From contig CAYJFZ010000031.1 in the NCBI GenBank assembly GCA_964369975.1, forward strand, positions 1 to 9,813: DNA of 9,813 nt, given 5' to 3'. Position 1 is the stretch's first letter. The number at the start of each line of letters is the position of its first letter. The position numbers and the translations under genes were made by a program. Origin of the DNA: RGIG3102 sp964369975 (GTDB lineage Bacteria > Bacillota > Clostridia > Oscillospirales > Ruminococcaceae). Below, piece after piece: positions 1-6,885 of this stretch. The notes beneath the pieces were generated by a model. The model was given only the letters and a program-made list of their open reading frames with translations. It was not told the origin of the DNA and searched no databases.

Positions 1-905
1 GCAAATCCTGGCTCTCCAAATTTTTTCAATGCTTCAAAATTATCATCAAAAACAATTTTCCCATCAGTTCTAAGTATTGTTGCAGAATTATTGGATCTTG
101 CAAAATGTGGATTCTTTACAAACCAATCTCCAGTTTTAGCATTTCTCATTTCCTCATCATTGGGATCAAACATAGCAGAAGATGCTGCTCTTCTAACTCC
201 TCCAGACAAAACGGCATCCGTAAGGTGGCAATTAATGCTATAGCATTCAATCGGTCTTAATTTTCTTCCTTTAGCAGATTCTAATATTGCAGAAATGTTT
301 TCAATTGATTTTTTAAGTCCATCTGGTCCCGGAGCAATTCATCCTCCAGAAATAGGACTTCCTTTAGGTCTTATACTGCTATAATCAAATAAAATCTTGT
401 ATTCGTTTTTATTGAAATAAGATTTCATTAATTCATGAATAGCATCTGCCCATCCTTCTATACTGTCTTCTATGACATAATTTTTTGTTCCTAAGAAATT
501 AGATTTTACCTTAGGAAGTCTGTTTACGTGTTCTGTGTGAACTGAATAACCAGCTCCGCATCCACATAATAAAATCCAAAGAAATTCTCCAAAAAATTCT
601 ATTCTATCACAATAAGAAAATGAGCAATTAAATATTCTGCAATTTTTGTCTAAGATTTTATTTCCTCCAAATTGTAACGCTCTTTGAGATCCGTAAATGT
701 ATCCTTTTTTCGCATTTTCTCAAGAAGACATAAACATTTCGCAAAATTTAGAGTAATCAGAATGTTCCTCAATCCTAAGACTGTTTATTTGAGATACATG
801 CATGTTAAATACTCTATCAATGGTTTCTTCGAAAGATTCTTTTTTAAGAGCGTTTTGTTTAGAATATTTTGAAAAGTAAATAAAATTATTTAAATCTTTA
901 ATCAT
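1..905 (-). CDS. nrdJ: Class II (adenosylcobalamin-dependent) ribonucleotide reductase, N-terminal part, with two in-frame TGA codons
   Basis: This is the first 301 residues of a ribonucleotide reductase; the gene runs off the left edge. The family reduces ribonucleotides to deoxyribonucleotides in the cytoplasm, using a B12-generated radical. Visible features resemble the monomeric class II (RTPR-like) branch: QRALQFGG, then NCSF (probable first redox Cys), FLWILLCGCGAGYSV, SGGWIAPGPDGL, DAVLSGGVRR and FARSNNSA. The radical-bearing Cys should lie beyond the window. Under the standard code the frame stops after residue 61 (TGA at 720-722) and again at codon 189 (TGA at 339-341). Read as Trp, it is continuous and the homology runs through both sites. 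In SGG-W-IAPGP the related position is, from memory, often aromatic. Three other Trp codons are TGG. The ATG overlaps the TAA of the upstream gene by one base, which suggests translational coupling. The subclass is inferred from motifs only. Confidence 0.88.
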
Positions 906-1663
906 TATAAATTAAAAAGATTATTAATTATCATAGTTTTTTCAAATTTATTAACTATGTCTTTTTTGTCTTTAGTAATTATATCTGTAAACGAATTATA
1001 GTAATCAAATATAGTTACATCTTGGTCTCTAAAATAATAAGGTGACTCTGTATTATTATATACATTATTATAAGCTTTAACTACGCAAGCTGGGCTTATT
1101 TTTACTTTCCCGTTTAATGATTCTTGTTCAAATAGAATTGACTTATCAATCATACTTCCAAGCAATAAATGCCTATCTTCAAGCGCAGATGATAATGTGT
1201 TTGATTTCATGTACCTTAATTTAGTTTCAATATCTGAAACCTTTTCCATAAGTGAAACTATGTTGTATTTAGCTTGCTCTTGCGGAACTAGTTCTTGAGT
1301 AACTAGCCAAGAAGGATCAAAAGTCATAAGATTTAGACAAGCTCTGTTTAATGAGCCTCTATATAGCTTTAAAACAGGTTTTCTTACATCTAATCCGTAT
1401 ATTAATCCATAAACTTCATCATGATTATCAATTGTATAATTATCCGGCATTACAGCTTGAATCCAAACTCTATTGTAAGTTTCGTCAACAATATTGTTTG
1501 TCAATGTTACTTGTGATGGAGTTTTTACATTTATTATAAAATTGTCTGTAAATTTAGACATGGTTTCTAAAAACGGATTTACATATTCCTCAGTTTTCAG
1601 AAATTCTTTATTATTTATACTTGTTTGTTTACCTTTAAGCAAGGCATCAAGTGTTATTTGCAT
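905..1663 (-). CDS. Conserved phage protein of unknown function, possibly DUF932-like
   Basis: This intact 252-residue protein ends in TAA. The middle part (about residues 65-125) holds RVWIQAVMP, NHDEVYGLIYGLD, LKLYRGSLNRACLNL and a following FDPSWL. This vaguely recalls the DUF932 / phage-plasmid-like family, in which a segment before an invariant Cys-Asn precedes a helical tail. The similarity is from memory and weak, and no catalytic site can be named. The C-terminal half looks helical and charged, with no signal peptide or membrane segment. The gene begins two bases after the GIY-YIG nuclease stop, and its own stop overlaps the ribonucleotide reductase start by one base. The three are therefore probably co-transcribed. 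Both Trp codons are TGG, so unlike its two neighbours it can be read under the standard code. Confidence 0.9.
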   Translation of the reverse strand: MQITLDALLKGKQTSINNKEFLKTEEYVNPFLETMSKFTDNFIINVKTPSQVTLTNNIVDETYNRVWIQAVMPDNYTIDNHDEVYGLIYGLDVRKPVLKLYRGSLNRACLNLMTFDPSWLVTQELVPQEQAKYNIVSLMEKVSDIETKLRYMKSNTLSSALEDRHLLLGSMIDKSILFEQESLNGKVKISPACVVKAYNNVYNNTESPYYFRDQDVTIFDYYNSFTDIITKDKKDIVNKFEKTMIINNLFNL

Positions 1664-1665
1664 AT

Positions 1666-2112
1666 TTAAAAATTTAAATATTTTTTAAAATCATACATCT
1701 TTTCTTTCTTCTTATTTACTAATTGATTTTTTTCAATATTTAAATCCATTGATTTAAATTTAGTAAATACGTATTTTTTTTCAATTAGTTTATTTATGAT
1801 ATAGGATTCTAAAACCTTAGAATTATCATTGGTAATTCCTATTGAAACAATATAACATACATATTTATCAGGATTTAATTTAATTATTGAATTAAGTAAA
1901 TCGTGTTTATGTGCAAAAGATCTTCATCTTATGATATTTCCAAAAGATTTTCCTTTGCCAACATAAATAGGATTGTATTCTAATTCAATATTTCATCCCA
2001 AGTCCATATGTTGTTTTTCACTTCTATCACATCAGATATATACGGAATAATCTCCTAATTTAGGCTCTTTGAATATTTCCGAATTACTTGTAAATAGCTT
2101 AATTTGTGACAT
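1666..2112 (-). CDS. GIY-YIG family endonuclease, all three Trp codons are TGA
   Basis: Reading TGA as Trp reveals a 148-residue protein from ATG at 2110-2112 to TAA at 1666-1668. A standard-code scan would miss it, because the frame would stop after 26 residues. The TGA codons are at 2032-2034 (residue 27), 1993-1995 (40) and 1924-1926 (63). The GIY-YIG fold is visible: YSVYIWCD (residues 22-29) stands for the GIY strand, PIYVGKGKS (48-56) is the YIG motif with its following Lys-Gly, RW-R and HKH (62-70) supply the Arg/His region, and LESYIINKL (101-109) carries the probable metal-binding Glu102. Family members cut one DNA strand at a time; many are homing or repair enzymes. No separate DNA-binding domain is obvious, although the C-terminal 40 residues are Lys-rich. 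It follows a terminator by 12 bases and precedes the next gene by two. Role could be homing, repair or host DNA breakdown. Confidence 0.87.
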
Positions 2113-2124
2113 CTTTAAATAAAT

Positions 2125-2148
2125 AAAGGGAGTGTTTCCACTCCCTTT
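2125..2148 (-). terminator. Hairpin terminator with GAAA tetraloop
   Basis: Read on the minus strand there is a perfect 10-bp stem (AAAGGGAGTG with CACTCCCTTT), a GAAA loop and a following interrupted T tract, TTTATTTATTT. It lies 17 bases past the stop of the unknown gene at 2166-2705 and 12 bases before the GIY-YIG start, so it should end or thin out transcripts from the promoter at 2753-2784. An A/T-only palindrome (TTAATATT, T, AATATTAA at 2153-2169) overlaps the upstream stop codon and may add to it. On the plus strand the trailing T run is shorter, so minus-strand action is favoured. Confidence 0.8.
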
Positions 2149-2165
2149 TAAATTAATATTTAATA

Positions 2166-2705
2166 TTAAATTTCGTTTTTCTCGTTACCTACTACTAGAT
2201 ACTTACCCATTTTAGCATTAGAAGATGGAGTATAAGCAATATTAAATGCTCTTCCTTTACCCTCTAGGATTTCGTACATAATTTGACAATACATATCCTG
2301 CTTATATTCAAGCATAAGTTTTTTAGCAATCTTCTGCGCAGCAGATTTAGTATCAGCAACACCAACTACTTCGTTAGTTTCAGCTAGACGAATTTCAAAT
2401 ACTCTTTTGATAGCTTTCTTACCCTCTGTAACGATGTTCTCTACAGAATAAGGTCTAGTTCTAGTGTCTGCAGAACCTGGATTTACAACCATAATTACGC
2501 CAAGACCTTCAACATTATCAATGCTAGAAGACTTCATAGATTTCTGAACAAATGCCTCAAGCTTTACACCTGACATAGGTGATGCACTTTTCTTCCAAGA
2601 TTGAGTGACGTTCTTAATTACTTTAATACCGTTAGCTGATGCCATTTCTTTTGCCTCTTCTAGAGAGTACGCTTCCAATTCAAATTTTTTCATTTTGTTA
2701 ATCAT
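2166..2705 (-). CDS. Unknown 179-residue protein in its own promoter-terminator unit
   Basis: The family is not recognised. The protein starts with a probable beta-alpha-beta element (KKFELEAYSLEEAKEMA, residues 6-22, then IKVIKNV). It continues with a Lys/Ser-rich stretch, a GLGVIMVVNPGSADTRTRP segment (residues 68-86) and an ENIVTEGKKAIKRVFEIR segment (residues 89-106), and ends in a short charged tail. It has no Cys cluster, nucleotide-binding motif, signal peptide or membrane segment. Two starts are possible: ATG at 2703-2705 or ATG at 2691-2693, which would begin MKKFELEA. Both follow an A-rich run suitable for Bacteroidota translation. It has a consensus promoter upstream and a strong hairpin downstream, so it is probably expressed independently and at a high level. 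By eye its codons look a little richer in G+C than the neighbours, which would fit high expression, but I did not measure this. Confidence 0.9.
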   Translation of the reverse strand: MINKMKKFELEAYSLEEAKEMASANGIKVIKNVTQSWKKSASPMSGVKLEAFVQKSMKSSSIDNVEGLGVIMVVNPGSADTRTRPYSVENIVTEGKKAIKRVFEIRLAETNEVVGVADTKSAAQKIAKKLMLEYKQDMYCQIMYEILEGKGRAFNIAYTPSSNAKMGKYLVVGNEKNEI

Positions 2706-2752
2706 TTTTTTTTATTAATTCTTATAATCTATTATTTCTTTATTTATAGGTA

Positions 2753-2784
2753 CAAAGATACACCTTTTTTGCTAAACTTCCAAA
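2753..2784 (-). promoter_or_regulatory. Bacteroidota-type promoter (-33 TTTG, -7 TATCTTTG)
   Basis: On the minus strand TTTG (2784-2781) is followed after exactly 20 bases by TATCTTTG (2760-2753). This matches the published primary-sigma consensus of Bacteroides and relatives, TTTG near -33 and TAnnTTTG near -7. Transcription would begin around 2746, giving a leader of about 40 bases before the ATG at 2705. It lies in the largest real intergenic space of the window (2706-2800). I looked for other CAAAnnTA matches on the plus strand and found no second site with a proper upstream box. The other genes probably rely on promoters outside the window or on other sequences. Confidence 0.85.
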
Positions 2785-2802
2785 TTTTTTGATAAAAAAA
2801 TT
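2783..2802. repeat. A/T-only inverted repeat overlapping the -33 box
   Basis: AATTTTTT (2783-2790) pairs with AAAAAATT (2795-2802) around the four-base loop GATA. It covers the last bases of the upstream gene's stop codon and runs into the TTTG box of the promoter. It could be a weak terminator for the exonuclease gene or an operator site. Such A/T-only repeats arise easily by chance in this composition. Confidence 0.3.
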
Positions 2803-3844
2803 ATACAAAATTTATATTTTTGTTATATCCGAAAATTTGATAATACGCTACTCGTGATAGCAATTCATTCATTTCCTTTAATCCAGATTTTATATAATGT
2901 CTTGGTATTGAAATTTTTCTTGATTTAAAATCCATTATTGTTTCTACTAACAATATGTTGCAATCTATATTCCAACTAGAGTTGAATTTACCAACACTTA
3001 TATAATACTGTTTTAGCATCCATGAATACATTGCTAATTGCCTAAAGTAATGAAATGATTTAAAACTTCCGGTATTAGACATAAAATAATTTATGGGTTT
3101 ACCTGTTGTTTTTAAATCATTGAGAATAATTTTATTTTCGGTTTCATCTACAGTCCAATTATCCCCTTTCATTTTTAACTTTAAAACAATTTCTTGATTT
3201 AGATACTTTACTAAAATATCCATTATAATAACTTTCTCGTTATGAGATTCCATCGGATCTCCATCTAGATCCAATGCATTTATGCATGATTTAATACTAA
3301 GATTGTTATTTAAAGATGCTAATGCTTTTGTGACAACATTGTAATTAGATTTAGATAAAATAATTTTATTTTCAGGATTTTCAACAGATTTTACTTTTAT
3401 GTAATATTCTGTACACCCTTCTATAATTTTCTTAATTCTAGTCTTATTTAAAACTCCCTTGTAGTAATCAGCATCTATGACAGCTTTTTGCATAGAATCA
3501 TAAATCCCAAGTCCTTCAGCTCTGTACTTTATAATTTTATTTACAATTGTTCCTAGTTTCGCAGAAGGTTTACGTAATGTATGAACTATTTCAAATTCAT
3601 CTGGTTGTAAAAACATTTGATGAACGGCTGTTCCTATATCTAAAGAAGCGGAAGAAAATGAATGAGATTTCACAAAATACTCTTTGTATGATCCTCCCTC
3701 TTTAGGATTAATATGCTTTAACTTAGAGTTGCTGATATAATCTGCGTATTTATCACTAAAATACTCTTCATCAGAAATATCCAATATTTTAACAGTTTCC
3801 AACAAAGGAATTATTACAAAGTCTTCAAATTTAATAGAATTCAT
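2801..3844 (-). CDS. PD-(D/E)XK exonuclease (RecE/exonuclease VIII or Cas4-like)
   Basis: This 347-residue protein has the layout of the RecE C-terminal / PDDEXK exonuclease group. GTAVHQMFL (71-79) carries the conserved His75. A central KMKGDNWTVDE segment (224-234) supplies the first acidic residue, probably Asp228. The core LNDLKTT (241-247) gives Asp243-x-Lys245, and RQLAMYSWML (268-277) is the QxxxY motif (Gln269, Tyr273) typical of RecB/Cas4/RecE-like nucleases. Such enzymes resect double-strand ends for annealing recombination, which fits the Sak4-like ATPase and SSB encoded further upstream. No Cys cluster for an iron-sulphur centre is visible, which argues against a true Cas4. The ATG follows the upstream TAA after three bases in the same frame, so the two genes are a tight pair. 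Its three Trp codons are all TGG. The fold call is secure; the exact subfamily is not. Confidence 0.87.
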   Translation of the reverse strand: MNSIKFEDFVIIPLLETVKILDISDEEYFSDKYADYISNSKLKHINPKEGGSYKEYFVKSHSFSSASLDIGTAVHQMFLQPDEFEIVHTLRKPSAKLGTIVNKIIKYRAEGLGIYDSMQKAVIDADYYKGVLNKTRIKKIIEGCTEYYIKVKSVENPENKIILSKSNYNVVTKALASLNNNLSIKSCINALDLDGDPMESHNEKVIIMDILVKYLNQEIVLKLKMKGDNWTVDETENKIILNDLKTTGKPINYFMSNTGSFKSFHYFRQLAMYSWMLKQYYISVGKFNSSWNIDCNILLVETIMDFKSRKISIPRHYIKSGLKEMNELLSRVAYYQIFGYNKNINFV

Positions 3845-3847
3845 AAA

Positions 3848-4609
3848 TTATTTCAATTTTACATTAAGGTTATAAATTCTTTTATGTCCTACATTGTAAT
3901 GCTTGTTATGAGGAGCATCCATTAGGTAACAAAATACTCCAGACTCTGAAGCTTCTGTAAAATTACTATATTTATCATCTATAAGTAAAGTAATGCCTAA
4001 TTCTTTCAATAATCCTACTTTGCTACAATTCCAATCAACAGTGTGGACGGGAGCGCATGGCAATCCATTTTTTTGCAATGATTCCATAATCCACTCTTTA
4101 GGAATGTTTCTAGAGGTTATATAATGATCCACCTCAAAACATGGTCTATTTAAAACAGGAAGATTAACCCAAAAGTCTTTATCTTTTTCCAATTCTTTTA
4201 AATGAGTCCCTATTTCGTAATTAGCGTTCCAGTAGTCATTCATATTAACTCCAAATTTTTCCATATAGGCTTTATTGAAGTCAAAAATAACTCCATCTAA
4301 ATCCATTCCTATTATTGGTTTTTCATACGGAAGTACAACCCTATCATCTTTATGAGGAGCTGTAGTATAATACTCTGCTAAAATAAGTGCGTTTGCAGCA
4401 ACTTCAGCAATGCTCAATGTTCCAGAGTTTGTATAATCTTCCCCACATTCAAAATTATTTAAATGTTGTTTTAATGAAGATATTACATCACTCCAATTAA
4501 GACCTTTTTTCCATTCGTTAATGTTGTATTTGTCTAATTTTTCAGTATATACTTCTGAAACTCTTTTTATTCCAATAGCAGGAATTAAATCATGTCTTGT
4601 TTTTTTCAT
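3848..4609 (-). CDS. Fusion: dATP/dGTP diphosphohydrolase-like domain plus HAD 5'-nucleotidase-like domain
   Basis: Two domains are visible in 253 residues. Residues 4-90 resemble the all-alpha dATP/dGTP diphosphohydrolase family (MazZ-like): RHDLIP (5-10), KY (27-28), NEWKKGLNW (31-39), QHL (48-50), then GEDYTNSG (57-63, with one residue less than the usual spacing) and AEVAANALILAEYY (68-81). Residues 98-240 form a HAD phosphatase of the 5'(3')-deoxyribonucleotidase type: MDLDGVIFD (Asp103 and Asp105), ITSR (164-167), Lys197 in SKVGLLKELG, and IDDKYSNF (210-217) with the acidic pair. The first domain would turn dNTP into dNMP and pyrophosphate, and the second would remove the last phosphate to give a deoxynucleoside. 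The usual His of the helical HLAHA motif appears replaced (IAEVA), so activity or specificity may differ. All six Trp codons are TGG. It precedes the exonuclease by three bases. Confidence 0.84.
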   Translation of the reverse strand: MKKTRHDLIPAIGIKRVSEVYTEKLDKYNINEWKKGLNWSDVISSLKQHLNNFECGEDYTNSGTLSIAEVAANALILAEYYTTAPHKDDRVVLPYEKPIIGMDLDGVIFDFNKAYMEKFGVNMNDYWNANYEIGTHLKELEKDKDFWVNLPVLNRPCFEVDHYITSRNIPKEWIMESLQKNGLPCAPVHTVDWNCSKVGLLKELGITLLIDDKYSNFTEASESGVFCYLMDAPHNKHYNVGHKRIYNLNVKLK

Positions 4610-4617
4610 CTTTTATT

Positions 4618-5520
4618 TTATATTAATTTACAATTGCATTTTTTGCAATAAAATTCCGATGGAGTGCTCGTTGAATCAAGTTCATTGTGTTCATTGCATT
4701 CGAAGCATGCTCCTCCTGTGTATTTATAAAAACTTCCATCAATATTATCCAATATAAGGTATTCGCTAAATTTACGTTCAAATGGCGATAATGTTTTATT
4801 TCGCAAATCATAATGATCAAAATGATCCACATAAGGGAAATATTCTTCACTAAAATTGTGAACTTTAAATTCGGTAGATAATAGATTTGCAGAAGTGTAA
4901 TTATTTTGAGAGCAGTAATTCGAAATTATATTTTGAACATATTCTAAATTAGCATATATAGTGTCATGATATTTACGATTTTCTACATTCCACAATAAAG
5001 CTCTTCCTAGTAATTTACCATCAGATTTTTTTATAACCGCTATCATTTCTAACTCCTTTATGCATTCATATAATTCAAAATAATAAATTGGCTTAGATTG
5101 CATACAACTCTTTGTGTAAGATGTTTCTTGAGAGTAGTATTCTGATATTTCCTTTCCAGAAACTTCTTTGATCAATATATCGTCACACGAGCTAATGGAT
5201 AAAAACATATTTCCTAAAATTTCTACATTTCTAATGTCAGAATTTGGCAACAATGTTCTAAACACTTTATTTATTTTAGCAAATCTGCGTTTTTTTGCAG
5301 ATATGCTAAAATAAGAGATTTCGGTACTATTCTTTAAATTAAATTCTATATTTTTCAAATTATCAAAAATTTCATCAATTCCTTCTATTTGTACTCCAAA
5401 TTTATATTTGAAATCAAATAATGCATTAAGATTTAAGAGATGATGAGATTCCTCAGAATCTATTTGATATAATATTGAAAGAATTTCTTCGTTAAATAAA
5501 TATGTATTAGCTATATTCAT
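4618..5520 (-). CDS. Uncharacterised SCM/GRALLW family protein with C-terminal zinc ribbon (copy 2)
   Basis: This 300-residue protein of unknown function is clearly related to the next gene upstream. Shared signatures in order are SCM (138-140), YFELYE (147-152), KLLGRALLW (169-177), a D-x-IY element (186-189), and YFPYVDHF (227-234). A terminal zinc ribbon follows, with CFEC (272-275) and CKKC (292-295), plus an extra Cys297. The N-terminal 130 residues differ more from the paralogue and include a basic KKRRFAKINK stretch (76-85). No catalytic residues can be named; the ribbon suggests nucleic-acid or protein binding. The ATG overlaps the end of the upstream paralogue by 14 bases. No nearby in-frame ATG offers a better start, so coupled translation is likely. 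From memory, similar uncharacterised proteins with the SCM and GRALLW signatures occur in other large phages. Confidence 0.88.
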   Translation of the reverse strand: MNIANTYLFNEEILSILYQIDSEESHHLLNLNALFDFKYKFGVQIEGIDEIFDNLKNIEFNLKNSTEISYFSISAKKRRFAKINKVFRTLLPNSDIRNVEILGNMFLSISSCDDILIKEVSGKEISEYYSQETSYTKSCMQSKPIYYFELYECIKELEMIAVIKKSDGKLLGRALLWNVENRKYHDTIYANLEYVQNIISNYCSQNNYTSANLLSTEFKVHNFSEEYFPYVDHFDHYDLRNKTLSPFERKFSEYLILDNIDGSFYKYTGGACFECNEHNELDSTSTPSEFYCKKCNCKLI

Positions 5521-6661
5521 TGTTTATATATATAATTTCATATTCAGAATCCACATTAATTAATTTATAAATTTTATCATTTGCTGAAAATTCTTCATTT
5601 AACGAAACTTTAATATAATAATTATCACGCATGCGTAGTATATATTCCTCATCATACAAATGATATAACCTTTTATTGCATGTAGTTATATACCTTGCAT
5701 AATTATCTATAGAAAAATTGTCCCAATAGCCATTTACTTTATACGGTGTAGAATATCTTGATATTAAATATTCATCCTCAAGATCTGACCATACGACACA
5801 GTTTGAGCAATAATATTCATCATTTATAATCGTGCACTCATCATTATCTACTGAATCCCCACATTCGTAACAATACTCTAAATTAGGTATGCTGCCATCA
5901 GTACTTGTTAAACTGTAATCGCCACCAAAATAATTTGTGGTTATATACCTAACAGTACCATTATCAATTAACGAGCAAAACGTATCACAATATGGGTAAT
6001 AATCATAATATCCTATATTGAACTTAGCTTTAACAACGTGCGAATTTCCTTCCTTGTCTAAAAATTCATAAGATCCAGAATCATTATGTTTTTTATAAAG
6101 CATGTTATTATCGATTGCGTATTTAACAAATGCATTATATACATCATCGTTACAGTAGTAAATTCTATCCATGTACTTAGTTCCACTATCATCGATCCAC
6201 AATAAAGCTCTTCCTGCTAATTTTCCCTCAATTTCTACTGTGATAATTTGACAAGTATCTTCATACATTTCAAAAAAGTATTCTCCATTCATACAGCTAT
6301 TTGATAATGTTCCTCCGGAAATTAATTCTATATCTGAATAATAATAATCAAACTTTTTTGATATCTTAAATTCAAAATTATCTTTTTTCGAAAAAAAGGA
6401 TACTCTATGAGAAAAAGTTTCAATGTCTTTTAAATTGAAATTGTTTGAAATTTTTAAAATGGCTCTTCCTACTTTCCCGGAATAAGATCTATTTGGCTTA
6501 CTTAAAAATCTATATGATAATTTTCCATCATCACATACTCCTATATCGTATATAGAGGACGACTCTGGAATTTCATTTAAAGTTGATAATAAATAATCAA
6601 CAATTGGATCTGCATAAAATTCGTTAATTTTATCCAATACATCAACGAATTCTAATTTCAT
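5507..6661 (-). CDS. Uncharacterised SCM/GRALLW family protein with zinc ribbon (copy 1)
   Basis: This 384-residue protein is the larger of two neighbouring paralogues. In order it has an N-terminal region, SCM (122-124), YFFEMYE (128-134), KLAGRALLW (147-155), D-RIYY (165-169), YYPYCDTF (221-228), and a zinc ribbon with CYEC (264-267) and CSNC (285-288). About 95 further residues rich in Tyr and acidic residues follow, and these are absent from the shorter copy. I chose ATG 6659-6661 because it lies 10 bases after the preceding TAA behind an A-rich run. An in-frame ATG at 6683-6685 would add eight residues and overlap that gene. The function is unknown: the conserved block could be a small alpha/beta domain, and the ribbon a binding module. 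All three Trp codons are TGG. The close tandem arrangement suggests duplication and then divergence. Confidence 0.88.
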   Translation of the reverse strand: MKLEFVDVLDKINEFYADPIVDYLLSTLNEIPESSSIYDIGVCDDGKLSYRFLSKPNRSYSGKVGRAILKISNNFNLKDIETFSHRVSFFSKKDNFEFKISKKFDYYYSDIELISGGTLSNSCMNGEYFFEMYEDTCQIITVEIEGKLAGRALLWIDDSGTKYMDRIYYCNDDVYNAFVKYAIDNNMLYKKHNDSGSYEFLDKEGNSHVVKAKFNIGYYDYYPYCDTFCSLIDNGTVRYITTNYFGGDYSLTSTDGSIPNLEYCYECGDSVDNDECTIINDEYYCSNCVVWSDLEDEYLISRYSTPYKVNGYWDNFSIDNYARYITTCNKRLYHLYDEEYILRMRDNYYIKVSLNEEFSANDKIYKLINVDSEYEIIYINNEYS

Positions 6662-6671
6662 TAATTTTTTA

Positions 6672-6785
6672 TTATGTTTCTGCATTTTCCGAAGGATTGT
6701 TTAAACATTGAATTAAAAAACCTGCCAAATATCCATTAAGACCTAAATATGCGTCTGAATGTTGATCGGGATCTAATTTTATATT
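6672..6785 (-). CDS. 3' end of a gene cut by the assembly gap, function unknown
   Basis: Only the last 37 residues before TAA are visible: an acidic start (LDPDQHSDAY), a hydrophobic segment (LGLNGYLAGFLIQCL) and a short polar tail. The frame is open and the composition is coding-like. It sits in the same reading frame as the nuclease fragment across the N run. The N run is exactly 100 bases, however, the usual placeholder for a gap of unknown length, so the shared frame means little. The visible sequence does not look like the end of a resolvase-type nuclease. It may be the end of a separate gene. Confidence 0.6.
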   Translation of the reverse strand, partial: NIKLDPDQHSDAYLGLNGYLAGFLIQCLNNPSENAET

Positions 6786-6885
6786 NNNNNNNNNNNNNNN
6801 NNNNNNNNNNNNNNNNNNNNNNNNNNNNNNNNNNNNNNNNNNNNNNNNNNNNNNNNNNNNNNNNNNNNNNNNNNNNNNNNNNNNN
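6786..6885. other. Assembly gap of exactly 100 N
   Basis: The run of N is exactly 100 bases, a length conventionally used when the true gap size is unknown. Any gene model crossing it, and any distance measured across it, is unreliable. One or more genes could be missing here. Confidence 0.97.

Noticed and set aside
1..2112. Pseudogenes or a non-coding region at 1-720 and 1666-2112.
   Set aside because: The only interruptions are TGA codons. Frames, codon use and conserved motifs are otherwise intact, and no frameshift was seen.
2801..3844. A CRISPR Cas4 protein.
   Set aside because: The nuclease core is similar, but there is no cysteine cluster for an iron-sulphur centre, and no CRISPR repeats or other cas genes in the window.
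4623..4850. A 75-residue minus-strand frame within the zinc-ribbon paralogue.
   Set aside because: It is an out-of-frame shadow of the gene at 4618-5520, whose own frame carries the shared family motifs and the zinc ribbon.
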